Counted from the first letter of the stretch, positions 1 through 10,184 are shown. The stretch: DNA of 59,768 nucleotides from Verrucomicrobiota bacterium (GCA_016871805.1 VHCG01000022.1:1-59768); one strand, 5' to 3'. The notes: generated by a model from the letters alone, not told the origin. Made by a program: numbers and translations.

Positions 1-40
1 GAGTTGTCTGCGCGACCTGCGGGTCCGGGTGGCTGGATGA
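1..40 (+). CDS. REP-associated (Y1) transposase, 3' end only
   Basis: The last 12 codons and TGA stop of a transposase that enters from the left edge. The reading is SCLRDLRVRVAG followed by TGA. It matches the C-terminus (SCLRDLRVRVAR) of the complete transposase at 57463-58470, and the similarity continues past the stop codon. The rest of the gene is outside the window, so nothing can be said about whether this copy is intact. Confidence 0.75.
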   Translation, partial: SCLRDLRVRVAG

Positions 41-410
41 ACTGAACTCGGCCAGGGACTGGCCAATCCTGAATCAGGAAACCGCGCCTGCGATTGCCTC
101 ACCACGGGCGATCTGGGTGGGCTTGTGTCGAGCGGTGACGCTCGTGCCTCAAAACAAGGTTTTGGAGCCGATGAAGGGGCAGCGAAAAGGCGCCACGACC
201 AGTCCAAGACATCATTCCAAGAGGCCGAATCCAAAAGTGGCATCCAAGCGGCCAATGAGTCGAGGCATTCAACAGATGACCTGACCCAATTTCTCTCAAT
301 TTCTCTTGGCTCCAGTTTCTTTTGATCGATACAGATGACCTGAGCCCGTTACTCGAAACAGATGACCTGACCCCGTTACTCGTTTGACCCCGTTACTCGT
401 TACTTCGCGC
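1..410 (+). repeat. Right end of a transposase element, direct repeat of 58431-58805
   Basis: This stretch is an imperfect direct copy of 58431-58805. It has the transposase tail, then a shared non-coding block (for example accacgggcgatctgggtgg at 101-120), then A/T-richer sequence with repeated aatttctct words. It ends with three copies of ACAGATGACCTGA(c/g)CCC starting near 272, 331 and 358. The same word lies at 58747, and a near reverse complement lies at 57383 beside the left end of the complete element. Positions 411-514 show nothing recognisable. Confidence 0.85.
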
Positions 411-514
411 GGTCCTTGGGTACTTGGGCACTTCGGAGTCTCAGGAAAGACCTACCCTTTCGCCCGCCCCTCACCTCATCACAACTGTCTCGGACCCCAT
501 CGCGCGGCGAAAAA

Positions 515-2833
515 TCACTTAGCTGGGGGGCCTGCCGCACTCGCCTTCAGGGCATCGAGATACTGTCGGGCCTGGCCATTGCCGGGATTGCGGCGGAGCA
601 CCTCCTCGAACTCACGGATCGCCTCCGCGTACCGAGCCTGCTTCGCAAGAGCCACCGCCCAGTTGAACCGGGCAAGGGTATGTTCCGGATTGAGCCGGAC
701 CACCTCGCCGAACTCCGGCTCCGCCTCGGCGAACTTCCCGTCGAAACCCAGTTCCACCCCGAGCAGGTACCGCGGCTCCCAGTAGGTGGGCCTCAGGGCG
801 ATCGCGTTCCGCAGGCACTGGATGGCCTCGGGACGCCGACCCTGGGCCGCCAGCACGTCCGCCTTTCGGACCTGGACCCGTGGATCATCCGGACGTCGGT
901 TTTGGAATACCGCGTACTCACCGAGGGCCTCCGCCCACTTCTTCTGGGCGGCAAAGATCTGTCCGAGATCGAGGTGGGCCTCGTCGAGGTCGGGTCGGAT
1001 CCGCAGGGCAACCTCCAACCGTTCACTGGCGTCATCGAACCGCTTCAACCGGGCCAGGATGCGTCCAGACTGGTAAGGGGGGAGGTAGTGGTGCGGAATC
1101 AGGCGGGCAAGGGTTGTCCATTCGGCCAACGCCGCCTCCGTATCCCCGGCCATCTCAAGGAACTCGGCGAAGTTCTGGTGGATCCAGGCCCTATCGGGGC
1201 GTCGCTTGACGGCCGCTTCGAACTGCTCCCGGGCATCGGCAACCTCGCGGGGATGGAGACGGGGACGGAGTTTGGCCATCTGTTCGGCGATCCGACGGCG
1301 CTGGGCCGCATGGTTGAATTGACGGGTATAGGGCATCTCGTTCAGGCGACGCGCAATGTCCTCGAGCATCGCGTAGCGGTTCCAATCCGACAGCCCCAGT
1401 TGTTCCCCAGTGGAGGCGGCATCCGACCAGGCGCTGCGCCCCTTCGCGACGATTTCCTTGGGCAGCCAAGGCACCACCGCATCGGCGAGGGCGACCGCAA
1501 GCTGGTAGTTGCCCTCGGGATTGAGATGGACGTGCTCGTAGAAAAGGTCTCCCCCTTCGATGCGGAAATCACTGACCTCCGCGATGGCCTTCTGGGCGTC
1601 GACGAAGCCCACGCGGCGTCCCTTGCCGTCCTCGGCGACCGCGGTCACGACCAGGTTGAGGGCGGAGTCCGCCCGGAACGGCAACGCATCCAGGTCGCGG
1701 GCCATTAGGAACTCGGTCCTGGCCCCGCTGGCGTTCCCAAGGGAGAGCTCGCAGACCCCGAGCCGGAAGTGGGTTTCCGCATCGCGGGGGTCAACGTCCA
1801 GGATGGACCGACACCCCTCAGCCGCCGCGCGCCATCCCGAAGACGTGTCTCCGTTGGGACCGGAATTCGTCGGCGCTGCGCGGAACGCTGCCAGTGCCCG
1901 GGCGACATCCTCCTGGGAGATTCCGCCCCCCCTCCAGGAACCGAACGGCGCACAGTCCCGGAGATTCGTCGCCATGGTCGACACGATGACAGGGATTCCG
2001 GCCCTCCCGCCCGTGCGCACCACCTCATCAAGGTTGCGACGGAAGGCCTCCTGAACGACGACGCGACGCGGATCGGATGGCGGGAGTTCCGAGTCCCTGA
2101 ACGCCTTGAGCCCCGCCCACTCCGTCGGCCTCGATCGCGACTGCATCCGTTCCTGAAGCGCGGTGAGCCACTGACCGAGGCGGGTCTTCCGGGCCCTCAT
2201 GAGCCATCGCACCAGCTCCTGGTGAACCGCCCCACCCCCGAGCGATGTCTTGGGAAAGAAAGGTCCGCTGTACTCGTTGTTGCCGGCGTAGACGATCCAG
2301 AGGTCGCCATCATAACGGGATACCTCGTCGACAATCTCCCGCATCACATGGGAATTGATGGCGGTCATGGCGGCCGGGATCACCTCGAACCGTGTCCCGG
2401 GGAAGCGGTCCTCCAGCAGGACCTCAAGATGGGGCGCCAGTCCCAGCGATGGGCGCGGATCTCCTAGCGCGGCGGATTCGCCGAACAGAAAGATGCGGTA
2501 CATCCCAGGATCCTTCTTGGCTGTGAATGCCGTAGCGACCGGGCTCCTGGCAATCCGGGACGGAAAGAAACGCCAGCCAAACCGAGGGTTGTCGACCCGC
2601 ATGTCACGGCCGTCGATCTGCGCCGGCAGAAGAAACGAGGTGGGATATCCGTATCCGGAGATCCGAAGGGCCAGCTCGATGGCCCCAAAAAACAGCGTCG
2701 GCACGAGGATCGCCAACAGCAGACGGAGCAGCCGCGGGCGCCAGAGGTCCCAACCCCGCTTCGACCGCGAGGCCCAGACCGGACGCTCACGCGGAGGGGG
2801 CGATATCGGACGGGACCCTTCGTTGGCTTTCAC
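515..2833 (-). CDS. Membrane-anchored SGNH/GDSL-type esterase with TPR domain
   Basis: A 772-residue protein. Residues 35-56 form one hydrophobic segment (start of an uncleaved anchor), followed by an SGNH-like hydrolase domain. The nucleophile block is FLFGES (Ser120), the oxyanion/Asn block is YAGNNEYSGP (about 182-191), and the last block is HVHLNPEGNY near residue 433. A short TPR-like insert sits inside the hydrolase fold at about 335-395. From about 480 to the end there are at least six tetratricopeptide repeats with typical W/LG/Y/FA/P spacing. The protein is probably periplasmic and acts on an ester or acyl group within a TPR-organised complex. The substrate is unknown. It is divergent from the TPR gene starting at 2963, with about 130 bp between them. 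Confidence 0.75.
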   Translation of the reverse strand: MKANEGSRPISPPPRERPVWASRSKRGWDLWRPRLLRLLLAILVPTLFFGAIELALRISGYGYPTSFLLPAQIDGRDMRVDNPRFGWRFFPSRIARSPVATAFTAKKDPGMYRIFLFGESAALGDPRPSLGLAPHLEVLLEDRFPGTRFEVIPAAMTAINSHVMREIVDEVSRYDGDLWIVYAGNNEYSGPFFPKTSLGGGAVHQELVRWLMRARKTRLGQWLTALQERMQSRSRPTEWAGLKAFRDSELPPSDPRRVVVQEAFRRNLDEVVRTGGRAGIPVIVSTMATNLRDCAPFGSWRGGGISQEDVARALAAFRAAPTNSGPNGDTSSGWRAAAEGCRSILDVDPRDAETHFRLGVCELSLGNASGARTEFLMARDLDALPFRADSALNLVVTAVAEDGKGRRVGFVDAQKAIAEVSDFRIEGGDLFYEHVHLNPEGNYQLAVALADAVVPWLPKEIVAKGRSAWSDAASTGEQLGLSDWNRYAMLEDIARRLNEMPYTRQFNHAAQRRRIAEQMAKLRPRLHPREVADAREQFEAAVKRRPDRAWIHQNFAEFLEMAGDTEAALAEWTTLARLIPHHYLPPYQSGRILARLKRFDDASERLEVALRIRPDLDEAHLDLGQIFAAQKKWAEALGEYAVFQNRRPDDPRVQVRKADVLAAQGRRPEAIQCLRNAIALRPTYWEPRYLLGVELGFDGKFAEAEPEFGEVVRLNPEHTLARFNWAVALAKQARYAEAIREFEEVLRRNPGNGQARQYLDALKASAAGPPAK

Positions 2834-2962
2834 CGTTTAAAGACTACCGGGTGCCCCTATCTGCAACAAGGACGCACTGTACAAGGCTCCGGGAGTCCCG
2901 GCTGCTCTTTGCTCTTTGCCGTGGCTCCCAACGTGGCGAGACTCCGTGGAGTGTCGTTTCCG

Positions 2963-5578
2963 ATGGAGCCCTCCCTGCCAACACCCCGCCGTCGCCCGAG
3001 GCCTTCCCGGACGCTCGGCTCCTGGGTCGTGGTCATCGGGCTCCTCTGCGGCCTCACCTTCAGAGGGGCACGGGCTCAGGACGGTGCGGAGCGTCTAGCC
3101 TATGAGGCGGCCCTGAGGGATTTCGACCTTGGCCAATGGGAGCGGGCGGCCGCCTCCTTGGCCGCGTTCTCGAACGCCCATCCTGAATCCCGGCTCCGCC
3201 CGGAGGCGGAATCACGGCTTCGGTTCGCCGAGGCCGAACGCAGCTGGGCCGCCGGGGACTGGTCGGGGTCGGCGCGTTCATTCTCCAACTACCTGGCAGC
3301 CCCGACGCCCCCCCCGATGGCGGCGGTCGCCTCCATCCGGCTGGCCCAATGCCGGCTCAAGGAAAGCGAACCGGCCGCCGCGCTGGAGATCCTCCAGTCG
3401 CCCCAGGGGGCGTTTGCGCAAGCCCTCCAGCTGCGCTCGGACGCCCCGCTCGTCCTCCGTGGACTTCTGACCCGGGCCGAGGCACTCCAGGCACTGAAGC
3501 GGCCAGCCGATGCGATCGCGTCGCTCCAGGACGCCGAGTCCCTGGCGTCGACACCCCGGGAGAAGGCCCTGCGGTGGCGGGTCCTGGCCGGTCTTCATGA
3601 GGATTCGGACCAACCGGCGGAGGCGGCCCGTGCCGCGGAGGCGTGGGGCAGGATCCTGGCCGAGGAGGGGCTCCCCGAGATCCGGGCCGAGGCCAACGCC
3701 CTCGCAGGGAGACTCTGGGGCCGGGCCGGGGATCGTGGCGCGGCGGAAGCCGCGTACGGGCGCAACCTGGCCCCCGAGACCCCTCTCGACCGCCAGCGGG
3801 AGGCCACCCTCGCCCTGGCGGATCTCGCCGCCGGGCAGTCCGACTGGACCCGGGCCCGGGAGCAGTTGGAGACCTATCTGACCGGGCATCCCGACGATCC
3901 CGGCGCGGCGGAGTTCCACCTCCGGATCGGCCAGTCGCTGCTGCAGCAGTTCCTGCAGGAGCGCGGCCTCACCAACGCCCCGGCCGGTGGTGCAGCGCTG
4001 CTGACACGGGCGATCGGTCAGTTCTCGGAGGGTCTGAAACGGTCCCCCGCCCCGCTGTGTGCCGGAGGACTCCATCTCGGCCGGGGCTGGGCCCTCTGGG
4101 AATCGCTCGAGGCTAAGGATCCGCCGGAGCGGATCCAGGCCGCGGCATCCGATTTCGAGGCCGCCCTGCCGCTGCTCCCGCCCGGATGGGAGGGGTCCGT
4201 CGCCCGCTTCAAGCTCGCCGACGCGGAGCTGCGTCTGGGCAATCCTGGCAAGGCCCTGAAGCACCTGAGGGATCTGGTGCGGGGCTCCGCCACGAATGCC
4301 CGTGTCCAGAAGGAGCTCCTGCCCAAGGCACTGGTCCAGGCCGCCCAGGCCGCAGTGGGTGCCCGGGAGCCGACCGCCGCACGGGAATCCGCCGAGGAAC
4401 TCATCCAGCGCCGGCTCCCGGAGCCGGAGATCGCCCCCTCGGTGATGGTCGTGGCCCAGCTGCTGGCGGAGACGGGGGATCCGGAGGCGGGGCGTGCACT
4501 GCTGCGGCGCTTCCTGAAGGACTATCCGTCGGGGATCTCGGCGCCGGATGCAGAGCTCGGACTCGCCGCGATCGAGCTCCGAACCCGGGCCTGGGGACCG
4601 GCGGTCGGGGCCCTCGACCACTGGATCGCCACGCATCCGGACCATTCCCGCAGGCCCCAGGCGGAATTCGACCGCGCGTGGGCGATGGTCCAGGCCGGAC
4701 TCACAGACAACGCCGTGGCCCGCTTCACCGACATCGCCGCCCAGTTCCCGACCAACCCCATCTCGCAGACCGCCTCCCTGTGGCTGGCCGACCACTCCTT
4801 CTCGCAGGGGGACTATGCCCAGGCCGAACGGCTCTGTGTGAACCTCCTGACGAACACCGCGTGGCGGGGCAGCCCCCAATGGCACGAGGCCCGACTCCGT
4901 GCCGCGGAGTCGGCGCGCCGACGCCAGAGCGTCGCAAGCGCCCGGGAACAGTTTTTAGAACTGCTGAATGACCGGACGACCCCGACCCCGCTTCTCGCCC
5001 AGGCCTACCTCTCCCTGGGTGAGACCCATGTGCAGACCCCGAGGGCCGACGACGCAACCCCGGTGGAGCCCTACCGGAGGGCCCTCGAGGCGTTCACGGC
5101 GGCGGCCCAGTTCACCAACTCGCCGGTGTCGATCGCCGCCCTCGGCCGCATGGCCGACTGCCACCTGCAGCTCGCGACCCAGTCGACCAACAACTACGCC
5201 AAGGCGGACGAACTCTACCGGCGGATCATCGCCTCCCCGAAGGCCGACATCACCGCCCGATCCAAGGCGTCGGTCGGCCTTGGTGTGGTCGCCGAGAAAC
5301 GGGCCGCATTGCAGTCGGAGGCGGCCGCAAAGCCCCTCCAGGAAGCCGCGCTCAACCACTACCTCGATGTCGTGAACGGCTCGCTCGCCCGCCCCGGGGA
5401 GGCCGCCGATCCGTGGTGGCTCAAGGAGGCCGGACGCGAGGCCGGACGTCTCCTCGAGGCGGCCGGACGCTGGCGGGAGGCGGCCACCCTCTACGATCGG
5501 CTTGCCAGCGAACTCCCCGCCCTCAAGGCCACCCTCGAGCTCCGGTCGCGTCAGGCCCTACAACGGATCCAGCAGTGA
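2963..5578 (+). CDS. Exported tetratricopeptide-repeat protein
   Basis: 871 residues from the ATG at 2963. That start is preferred to the upstream one at 2909 because it gives a normal signal peptide: a basic start (RRRPRPSR), a hydrophobic core (WVVVIGLLCGLTF), and cleavage after GARA. The mature protein is almost entirely helical repeats rich in Ala, Glu, Arg and Leu, with TPR-type motifs such as FDLGQWERAAASLAAF and FSQGDYAQAERL. The architecture resembles long YbgF/BamD-like TPR proteins, which act as scaffolds in the cell envelope. No catalytic motif is seen. It shares the intergenic region with the divergent SGNH/TPR gene, so the two may be co-regulated (inference). Confidence 0.75.
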   Translation: MEPSLPTPRRRPRPSRTLGSWVVVIGLLCGLTFRGARAQDGAERLAYEAALRDFDLGQWERAAASLAAFSNAHPESRLRPEAESRLRFAEAERSWAAGDWSGSARSFSNYLAAPTPPPMAAVASIRLAQCRLKESEPAAALEILQSPQGAFAQALQLRSDAPLVLRGLLTRAEALQALKRPADAIASLQDAESLASTPREKALRWRVLAGLHEDSDQPAEAARAAEAWGRILAEEGLPEIRAEANALAGRLWGRAGDRGAAEAAYGRNLAPETPLDRQREATLALADLAAGQSDWTRAREQLETYLTGHPDDPGAAEFHLRIGQSLLQQFLQERGLTNAPAGGAALLTRAIGQFSEGLKRSPAPLCAGGLHLGRGWALWESLEAKDPPERIQAAASDFEAALPLLPPGWEGSVARFKLADAELRLGNPGKALKHLRDLVRGSATNARVQKELLPKALVQAAQAAVGAREPTAARESAEELIQRRLPEPEIAPSVMVVAQLLAETGDPEAGRALLRRFLKDYPSGISAPDAELGLAAIELRTRAWGPAVGALDHWIATHPDHSRRPQAEFDRAWAMVQAGLTDNAVARFTDIAAQFPTNPISQTASLWLADHSFSQGDYAQAERLCVNLLTNTAWRGSPQWHEARLRAAESARRRQSVASAREQFLELLNDRTTPTPLLAQAYLSLGETHVQTPRADDATPVEPYRRALEAFTAAAQFTNSPVSIAALGRMADCHLQLATQSTNNYAKADELYRRIIASPKADITARSKASVGLGVVAEKRAALQSEAAAKPLQEAALNHYLDVVNGSLARPGEAADPWWLKEAGREAGRLLEAAGRWREAATLYDRLASELPALKATLELRSRQALQRIQQ

Positions 5579-5740
5579 CCGAGACCGGTCCCCGGCGTCG
5601 CACCCCGGGCCCGTCTCGTCCCACCGGCCCCCCTTCCTGGGGACCGTTGATCCGGGACAGTTGGTCCTCGCCAAATCCAAACTCCACCGGGAAGGTTTTG
5701 GAAACCTCGGAGTCGAGACCGGACTGCACCCCCATCGAAG

Positions 5741-7855
5741 ATGCGCCTGCGCCACCTCAGCCCTTTCCACCATCTCGGCTACCTGATCCTCCACCTCGCC
5801 ATCGGATGCCGGACGGTCGCGTCGGAACCCGCGCTGGTCGAGGTCGGGGCCCTCTGGCGCTACGACCCGCGCGGTCTGCCGGCGCCGGAGGGCTGGAACC
5901 AGGCCGGCTTCGACGACAGCGCCTGGCCTGAGGACCGGTCGGGCTTCGGTCGGACCACCTGGGGGGAAACCACGCCGCTGCCCTGGACGAATCGGGGATC
6001 CGGCACCGTGCTCTTCCGGACGACGTTCCAGGTCGACGATCGCGGAACGATCCAGAGCCTCGCCCTGCTGTGTGACTGGCAGGGCGGGTTCGTGGCCTAC
6101 CTGAATGGCCAGGAATGCCTGAGACGGGGTCTCGACGGAACACCGGGAACGCCGGTGGCCTTCGACCAGAAGGCCACCGCCTTCCGATCCGCCGGGTCGG
6201 CGCAGGTCCTGTCCCTCGACACCGCCCTCCCCCTGCTCCGCTCCGGGACCAACCTCCTGGCCATCGCGGTCCATCCGACCGCCGGCATCAGCGCCGACGT
6301 GGCCCTGGTGCCCGAGCTCCTCGCCAACTTCACCCGGGGACCCTACCTCCAGTCCGTCCTCACCCACCAGGCGCTGGTGATGTGGCGGACACTCGAGCCC
6401 CAGGCCGGCCGGGTGGAGGTCGGACTCTCCGCCGACCTCTCCGACGCCCGCACGGTCGAGTCCAGGGGCCGGACCCCTCTCCAGGAGGTCCTGCTGTCAG
6501 GCCTGCCACCCGGCACGCGCCACTACTATCGGGTCCGCACCGACAAGGCCTCGTCGCCGGTGCTGTCGTTCCGGACGCTCCCGTCCGAGGGGGACCTCGA
6601 CGTCGCCCTGATCGGGGATTCCGGGGCCGGCAGCGCGCCGCAGTTCGACGTGGCGCGCAACCTGAACCAGGCGCGGTACGACGTCCTGCTGCACCTCGGG
6701 GATGTCGTGTACCCGGCGCCCTATCCCGGCCTTTCCGACACCCGTTTCCTCTCCGTCTACCGGCCCACGCTGAGGTCGACCGCGTCCTTCTACGTCTGGG
6801 GAAACCACGACCTCTACATCCCGGCGGAGCATCTGCTCGATTCGATTCGGACTCCGACCAACGACGTCCCCGCCGAACGCCATGTGGCGGACCGGACCCG
6901 GCCGGAGTTCTACTACTCGTTCGACGCAGGGGAGGCGCACTTCACGATGCTCTTCTGGCCCTACTCCAGCCAGTACGCGATCCGACCGGGATCCCCGCAG
7001 CTCGAATGGGCGGAGCGCGATCTCTCGGGCAGCGCCAAGCCATGGAAGTTCATCTGTGTCCACAACCCCCCGGCCACCTCCGGCGGGCACCGATTCGATG
7101 ACTACGACGGCAACGGGTTCCCGGACAGCCAGGAGGTCGCCGCAACGCTCATGCCTCTGGCCGCCCGTCACGGCGTCCAGATGATCTTCTCGGGGCACGA
7201 CCACAACTTCGAGCGCCACCATCCCTCACAGGGCACCCATCGCATCGTCAGCGGCGGAGGGGGCATCCTTCTCTACGGCCTGGTGGAGCGCGACGCTGGC
7301 AGCGCGTTCTTCGAGCCGCGATGGCATCACGTCGACCTCCGGCTGCGTGCCGATCGACTGCGGCTCCGGGCGATCGACAGGACCGGGCTGGTGTTCGACG
7401 GCCTCGAGTTCCGTCGTGCCGAACCGGGATCGGACGATCCGGACGGAGACGGGCTGGGGGCGGCGGCGGAACTGGCGGCGGGGACGCGGCAGGACACCCC
7501 GGACACCGATGGCGACGGGCTCCCCGACGGCTGGGAATTCCTAGAGGGAACCCGGCCGGACCTCTCGGACCGCAGGCCGGATTCGAGCCATCTGCTGCGC
7601 TGGAACGAACGGGAGACGGTCCTCGACACCCCCGTCGTCACAGTGGTCCGGGACGCGTCGGGGCAGCGTGAACTACGATGGCTAGGGCGGGCGGGTCGAC
7701 GGACCGTGGTGGAGGAGGCCGCCACCCCGGATGGCCCCTGGACCGAGGTGCTGGACCGACCCGCAGGCGACCGATTCCGGACCGATCTCCAGCGGTGGCG
7801 GATCCCGTCCGACGACGCCTCCCGGTACTTCCGGATCCGTCTCGTGGCCGAGTAG
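5741..7855 (+). CDS. Secreted purple-acid-phosphatase-like metallophosphoesterase
   Basis: 704 residues with an N-terminal signal-like segment. Residues about 30-190 form a beta-sandwich of the kind with the motif WxxxxFDDSAW, resembling a carbohydrate-binding jelly roll. Next comes a fibronectin-like purple acid phosphatase N-domain (GPYLQSVLTHQALVMWRT). The calcineurin-like phosphoesterase core has the metal motifs GDSG (about 291), GDVVYP (318), GNHD (352), an H in VHNPPATSGG, and GHDHNFERHH (483). At 565-605 there are thrombospondin type-3-like calcium loops (DPDGDGLGAAAELAAGT, DTDGDGLPDGWEF), then a C-terminal domain. It probably hydrolyses phosphate mono- or diesters outside the cytoplasm. 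Confidence 0.85.
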   Translation: MRLRHLSPFHHLGYLILHLAIGCRTVASEPALVEVGALWRYDPRGLPAPEGWNQAGFDDSAWPEDRSGFGRTTWGETTPLPWTNRGSGTVLFRTTFQVDDRGTIQSLALLCDWQGGFVAYLNGQECLRRGLDGTPGTPVAFDQKATAFRSAGSAQVLSLDTALPLLRSGTNLLAIAVHPTAGISADVALVPELLANFTRGPYLQSVLTHQALVMWRTLEPQAGRVEVGLSADLSDARTVESRGRTPLQEVLLSGLPPGTRHYYRVRTDKASSPVLSFRTLPSEGDLDVALIGDSGAGSAPQFDVARNLNQARYDVLLHLGDVVYPAPYPGLSDTRFLSVYRPTLRSTASFYVWGNHDLYIPAEHLLDSIRTPTNDVPAERHVADRTRPEFYYSFDAGEAHFTMLFWPYSSQYAIRPGSPQLEWAERDLSGSAKPWKFICVHNPPATSGGHRFDDYDGNGFPDSQEVAATLMPLAARHGVQMIFSGHDHNFERHHPSQGTHRIVSGGGGILLYGLVERDAGSAFFEPRWHHVDLRLRADRLRLRAIDRTGLVFDGLEFRRAEPGSDDPDGDGLGAAAELAAGTRQDTPDTDGDGLPDGWEFLEGTRPDLSDRRPDSSHLLRWNERETVLDTPVVTVVRDASGQRELRWLGRAGRRTVVEEAATPDGPWTEVLDRPAGDRFRTDLQRWRIPSDDASRYFRIRLVAE

Positions 7856-7974
7856 GTGGCCCCCTCGTCCCGGGCGGACGGGCGGACGCAGGTCTCCCTA
7901 GTTTTGCGGACTTGGCAGAGGCTCCCCCGCCCGCCACCGTGACAGTGTCGGAACACGAACCAACCCGAGCCCAC

Positions 7975-8685
7975 ATGTCCTCCAACCCAGTCCAGATCTT
8001 CTGGCGCGAGCCCTGGAACGCCCAGGCGCGACGCACCCTCGCGGATGCCCTGGACCCCATGGGGTTCTGCCTCGGGGAACTCGCCTCACAGCGGCTCGAT
8101 GTCGGCACCGGTACCGTTGGCGGCCTGCCGGTCCCTGAGTGTGTCTTCTGGGGCCCGGCCGGTGCCGGCTGGTGCTGCCTGCACCTGACGCAGGGCTGGG
8201 AACATGCGGGGCGGCTGGCCGAAGGGTTGGCCCGCGTCTCCGGACAGCCCTGCCTTGTGATGACCGACCACGACCAGGAGGCTTGGAGCCTGGACCTCGT
8301 GCAGTCCGGCCTCCCGACCCGGCGGTTCCTCAGCCACGACCATCTTCAGCCCCCCGTCGCACCGGGCGAGGCGCTCGGCGCGGACACGCTCGGCGGTCTT
8401 ATTGGCGTGCCCCCGGAGCGGCTGGCCGGATACCTGACGGTCCAAACCCTCGGGAACCCCAATCCGGAGAAGGTGCATCCCCAGGACCGATTCACCCTCG
8501 GTGAGGCCTGGGTCCGCGTGGACCTGCTCCGCGCCATGGGCATCGCCTTTGCAGGGCCCACGGAATCGGCCCTTGGACGCTTCTGCCGCATCCTCCCGAA
8601 GTCCGGGGAAACCCCGGAGGCGCCCGCGACGCAGCCGCGGGTCCAGGTGCAGACCACGCCCCGGTCGCCCTGGCGGTGGAACTGA
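7975..8685 (+). CDS. Hypothetical protein, unknown family
   Basis: 236 residues from the ATG at 7975, which starts MSSNPVQIFW. The open frame extends further upstream, but that part reads like non-coding sequence. There is no signal peptide or membrane segment. Sequence with good coding character includes FWGPAGAGWCCLHLTQGWEHA and LVMTDHDQEAWSLDLVQ. I do not recognise a family or catalytic motif. The C-terminal 25 residues are Pro/Gln-rich and probably disordered. It converges with the nucleotide-sugar dehydrogenase gene on the other strand. Confidence 0.6.
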   Translation: MSSNPVQIFWREPWNAQARRTLADALDPMGFCLGELASQRLDVGTGTVGGLPVPECVFWGPAGAGWCCLHLTQGWEHAGRLAEGLARVSGQPCLVMTDHDQEAWSLDLVQSGLPTRRFLSHDHLQPPVAPGEALGADTLGGLIGVPPERLAGYLTVQTLGNPNPEKVHPQDRFTLGEAWVRVDLLRAMGIAFAGPTESALGRFCRILPKSGETPEAPATQPRVQVQTTPRSPWRWN

Positions 8686-8725
8686 TCCGGGCCACGGGTC
8701 CAGACCGCCAGCGACCCCGGAGACC

Positions 8726-10048
8726 TCAGAGCTGCCAGTGGTCGATGCCCGCGGCCCGGTAGTCGGCCGGACGGAAGAATCCCTTCACGTCCATCACCAG
8801 CGGGGGCCTCCCGGCCCCGAGGGTGCGGATCCGTTCCAGGGTGAACTCCGCGGCCAGGACCCGGTGCCGCACGGCAAGGATCACGGCGTCGTAGGGTCCC
8901 GAGGCCGCCGCGTCGGGGATCAGCCTGAGCCCATATTCACGCTCCACCTCGTCCGGATCCGCCAGCGGATCATGGGCCTTCGCCTCGATCCCGTAGAGGG
9001 CCAGCTCGCGGTAGATGTCGATCACGCGGGTGTTCCGGATGTCCGGCACGTTCTCCTTGAAGGTCCAGCCGAGGATGAGCACCCGGGCCCCCTTCACGGG
9101 GTGATCGGCCTCGATGAGCCGTTTGACGGTCTGGGCCGCGATGTGGTGGCCCATCGAATCGTTGATCCGGCGTCCGGCCAGGATCACCTCGGGGTGGTAT
9201 CCCAGACTCTCGGCCTTGAAGGTGAGGTAGTAGGGATCGACCCCGATGCAGTGGCCGCCGACGAGGCCGGGTCGAAAGGGCAGGAAGTTCCACTTGGTGC
9301 CGGCAGCTTCCAGGACGTCGAGGGTCCGGATGCCCATCCGATCGAAGATCAGCGCCAGCTCGTTCATCAGGGCGATGTTGAGGTCCCTCTGCGTGTTCTC
9401 GATGACCTTCGCCGCCTCGGCCGTCCGGATGTCCGGCGCCACGTGGACCCCGGCGGTGATGACCGCTCCATAGACCTGTTCGAGGAGCTGGGACGTCCCC
9501 GGGGAATCGCCGGAGACCACCTTCCGGATCCGCACGATTGTGTGCTCGGGATCGCCCGGATTGATGCGCTCAGGCGAATACCCGGCGTGGAAATCCCGCC
9601 TCCATCGGAGCCCGCTCGCCGCCTCGATGCGGGGCAGGCATTCCTCCTCCGTGCAGCCCGGATAGACCGTCGATTCGTAGACCACGACCGTCCCGGGACG
9701 CAGGTGCTGACCGATCGTCGTGCTCGCCCGGATCAGGGGACCAAGGTCGGGACGACGATGCGCATCGATCGGGGTCGGCACCGTGGCGATGATCAGCCGG
9801 GCCTCCGAGAGGACGGCGGGATCCGTCGTGAAGCGGATCGGATGGCGGCCCAGACGCTCGGCGGACACCTCCCCCGTCCGGTCCCGTCCGTCCCGGAGCT
9901 GCGCGATCCGGTCGGGATCGATGTCGAATCCGATGACGTCGAACCGCGAGGCGAGGGCCGTGGCGAGGGGCAGTCCGACATAGCCAAGTCCCACGACGCA
10001 GATCGGACAGCGGCGCTCGGCGAACTCGGCGAACAGAGGGGGATTCAT
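8726..10048 (-). CDS. UDP-N-acetylhexosamine 6-dehydrogenase (TviB/WbpA type)
   Basis: 440 residues from the ATG whose complement is at 10046-10048, giving MNPPLFAEF. An in-frame ATG 33 bp upstream is also possible. This is a UDP-glucose/GDP-mannose dehydrogenase family enzyme, making a uronic acid from a UDP-sugar with two NAD+. Seen in the sequence are the Rossmann motif [12 protein letters not shown] (about 17-28), [20 protein letters not shown], the central helix [20 protein letters not shown], and the active-site Cys in [12 protein letters not shown] (about 266). Features such as the GCTEEEC segment fit the N-acetyl branch (UDP-GlcNAc/GalNAc 6-dehydrogenase) rather than UDP-glucose 6-dehydrogenase. 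It would feed capsule or O-antigen synthesis. No other polysaccharide gene is adjacent. Confidence 0.9.
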   Translation of the reverse strand: MNPPLFAEFAERRCPICVVGLGYVGLPLATALASRFDVIGFDIDPDRIAQLRDGRDRTGEVSAERLGRHPIRFTTDPAVLSEARLIIATVPTPIDAHRRPDLGPLIRASTTIGQHLRPGTVVVYESTVYPGCTEEECLPRIEAASGLRWRRDFHAGYSPERINPGDPEHTIVRIRKVVSGDSPGTSQLLEQVYGAVITAGVHVAPDIRTAEAAKVIENTQRDLNIALMNELALIFDRMGIRTLDVLEAAGTKWNFLPFRPGLVGGHCIGVDPYYLTFKAESLGYHPEVILAGRRINDSMGHHIAAQTVKRLIEADHPVKGARVLILGWTFKENVPDIRNTRVIDIYRELALYGIEAKAHDPLADPDEVEREYGLRLIPDAAASGPYDAVILAVRHRVLAAEFTLERIRTLGAGRPPLVMDVKGFFRPADYRAAGIDHWQL

Positions 10049-10184
10049 GGGCGGATCGGACGACGCTGGAAACCGGGTCATGCTGCGGAGATCCTGTTCT
10101 CCCGACAAGGCTGCGTGCCCCGCCTGCGGTCCGGATCCCGTCGGGACGCCGCGTCGAGGCCTTTCGGGCGCGCAACCCCTGCGG

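Noticed and set aside
416-1708. Long plus-strand open frame (430 codons) opposite the SGNH/TPR gene
   Set aside because: High-GC antisense shadow: no family features, while the minus-strand frame has clear TPR and hydrolase motifs.
3278-4885. Long minus-strand open frame (535 codons)
   Set aside because: Antisense to the exported TPR protein; composition is Gly/Arg/Leu-rich with no recognisable domain.
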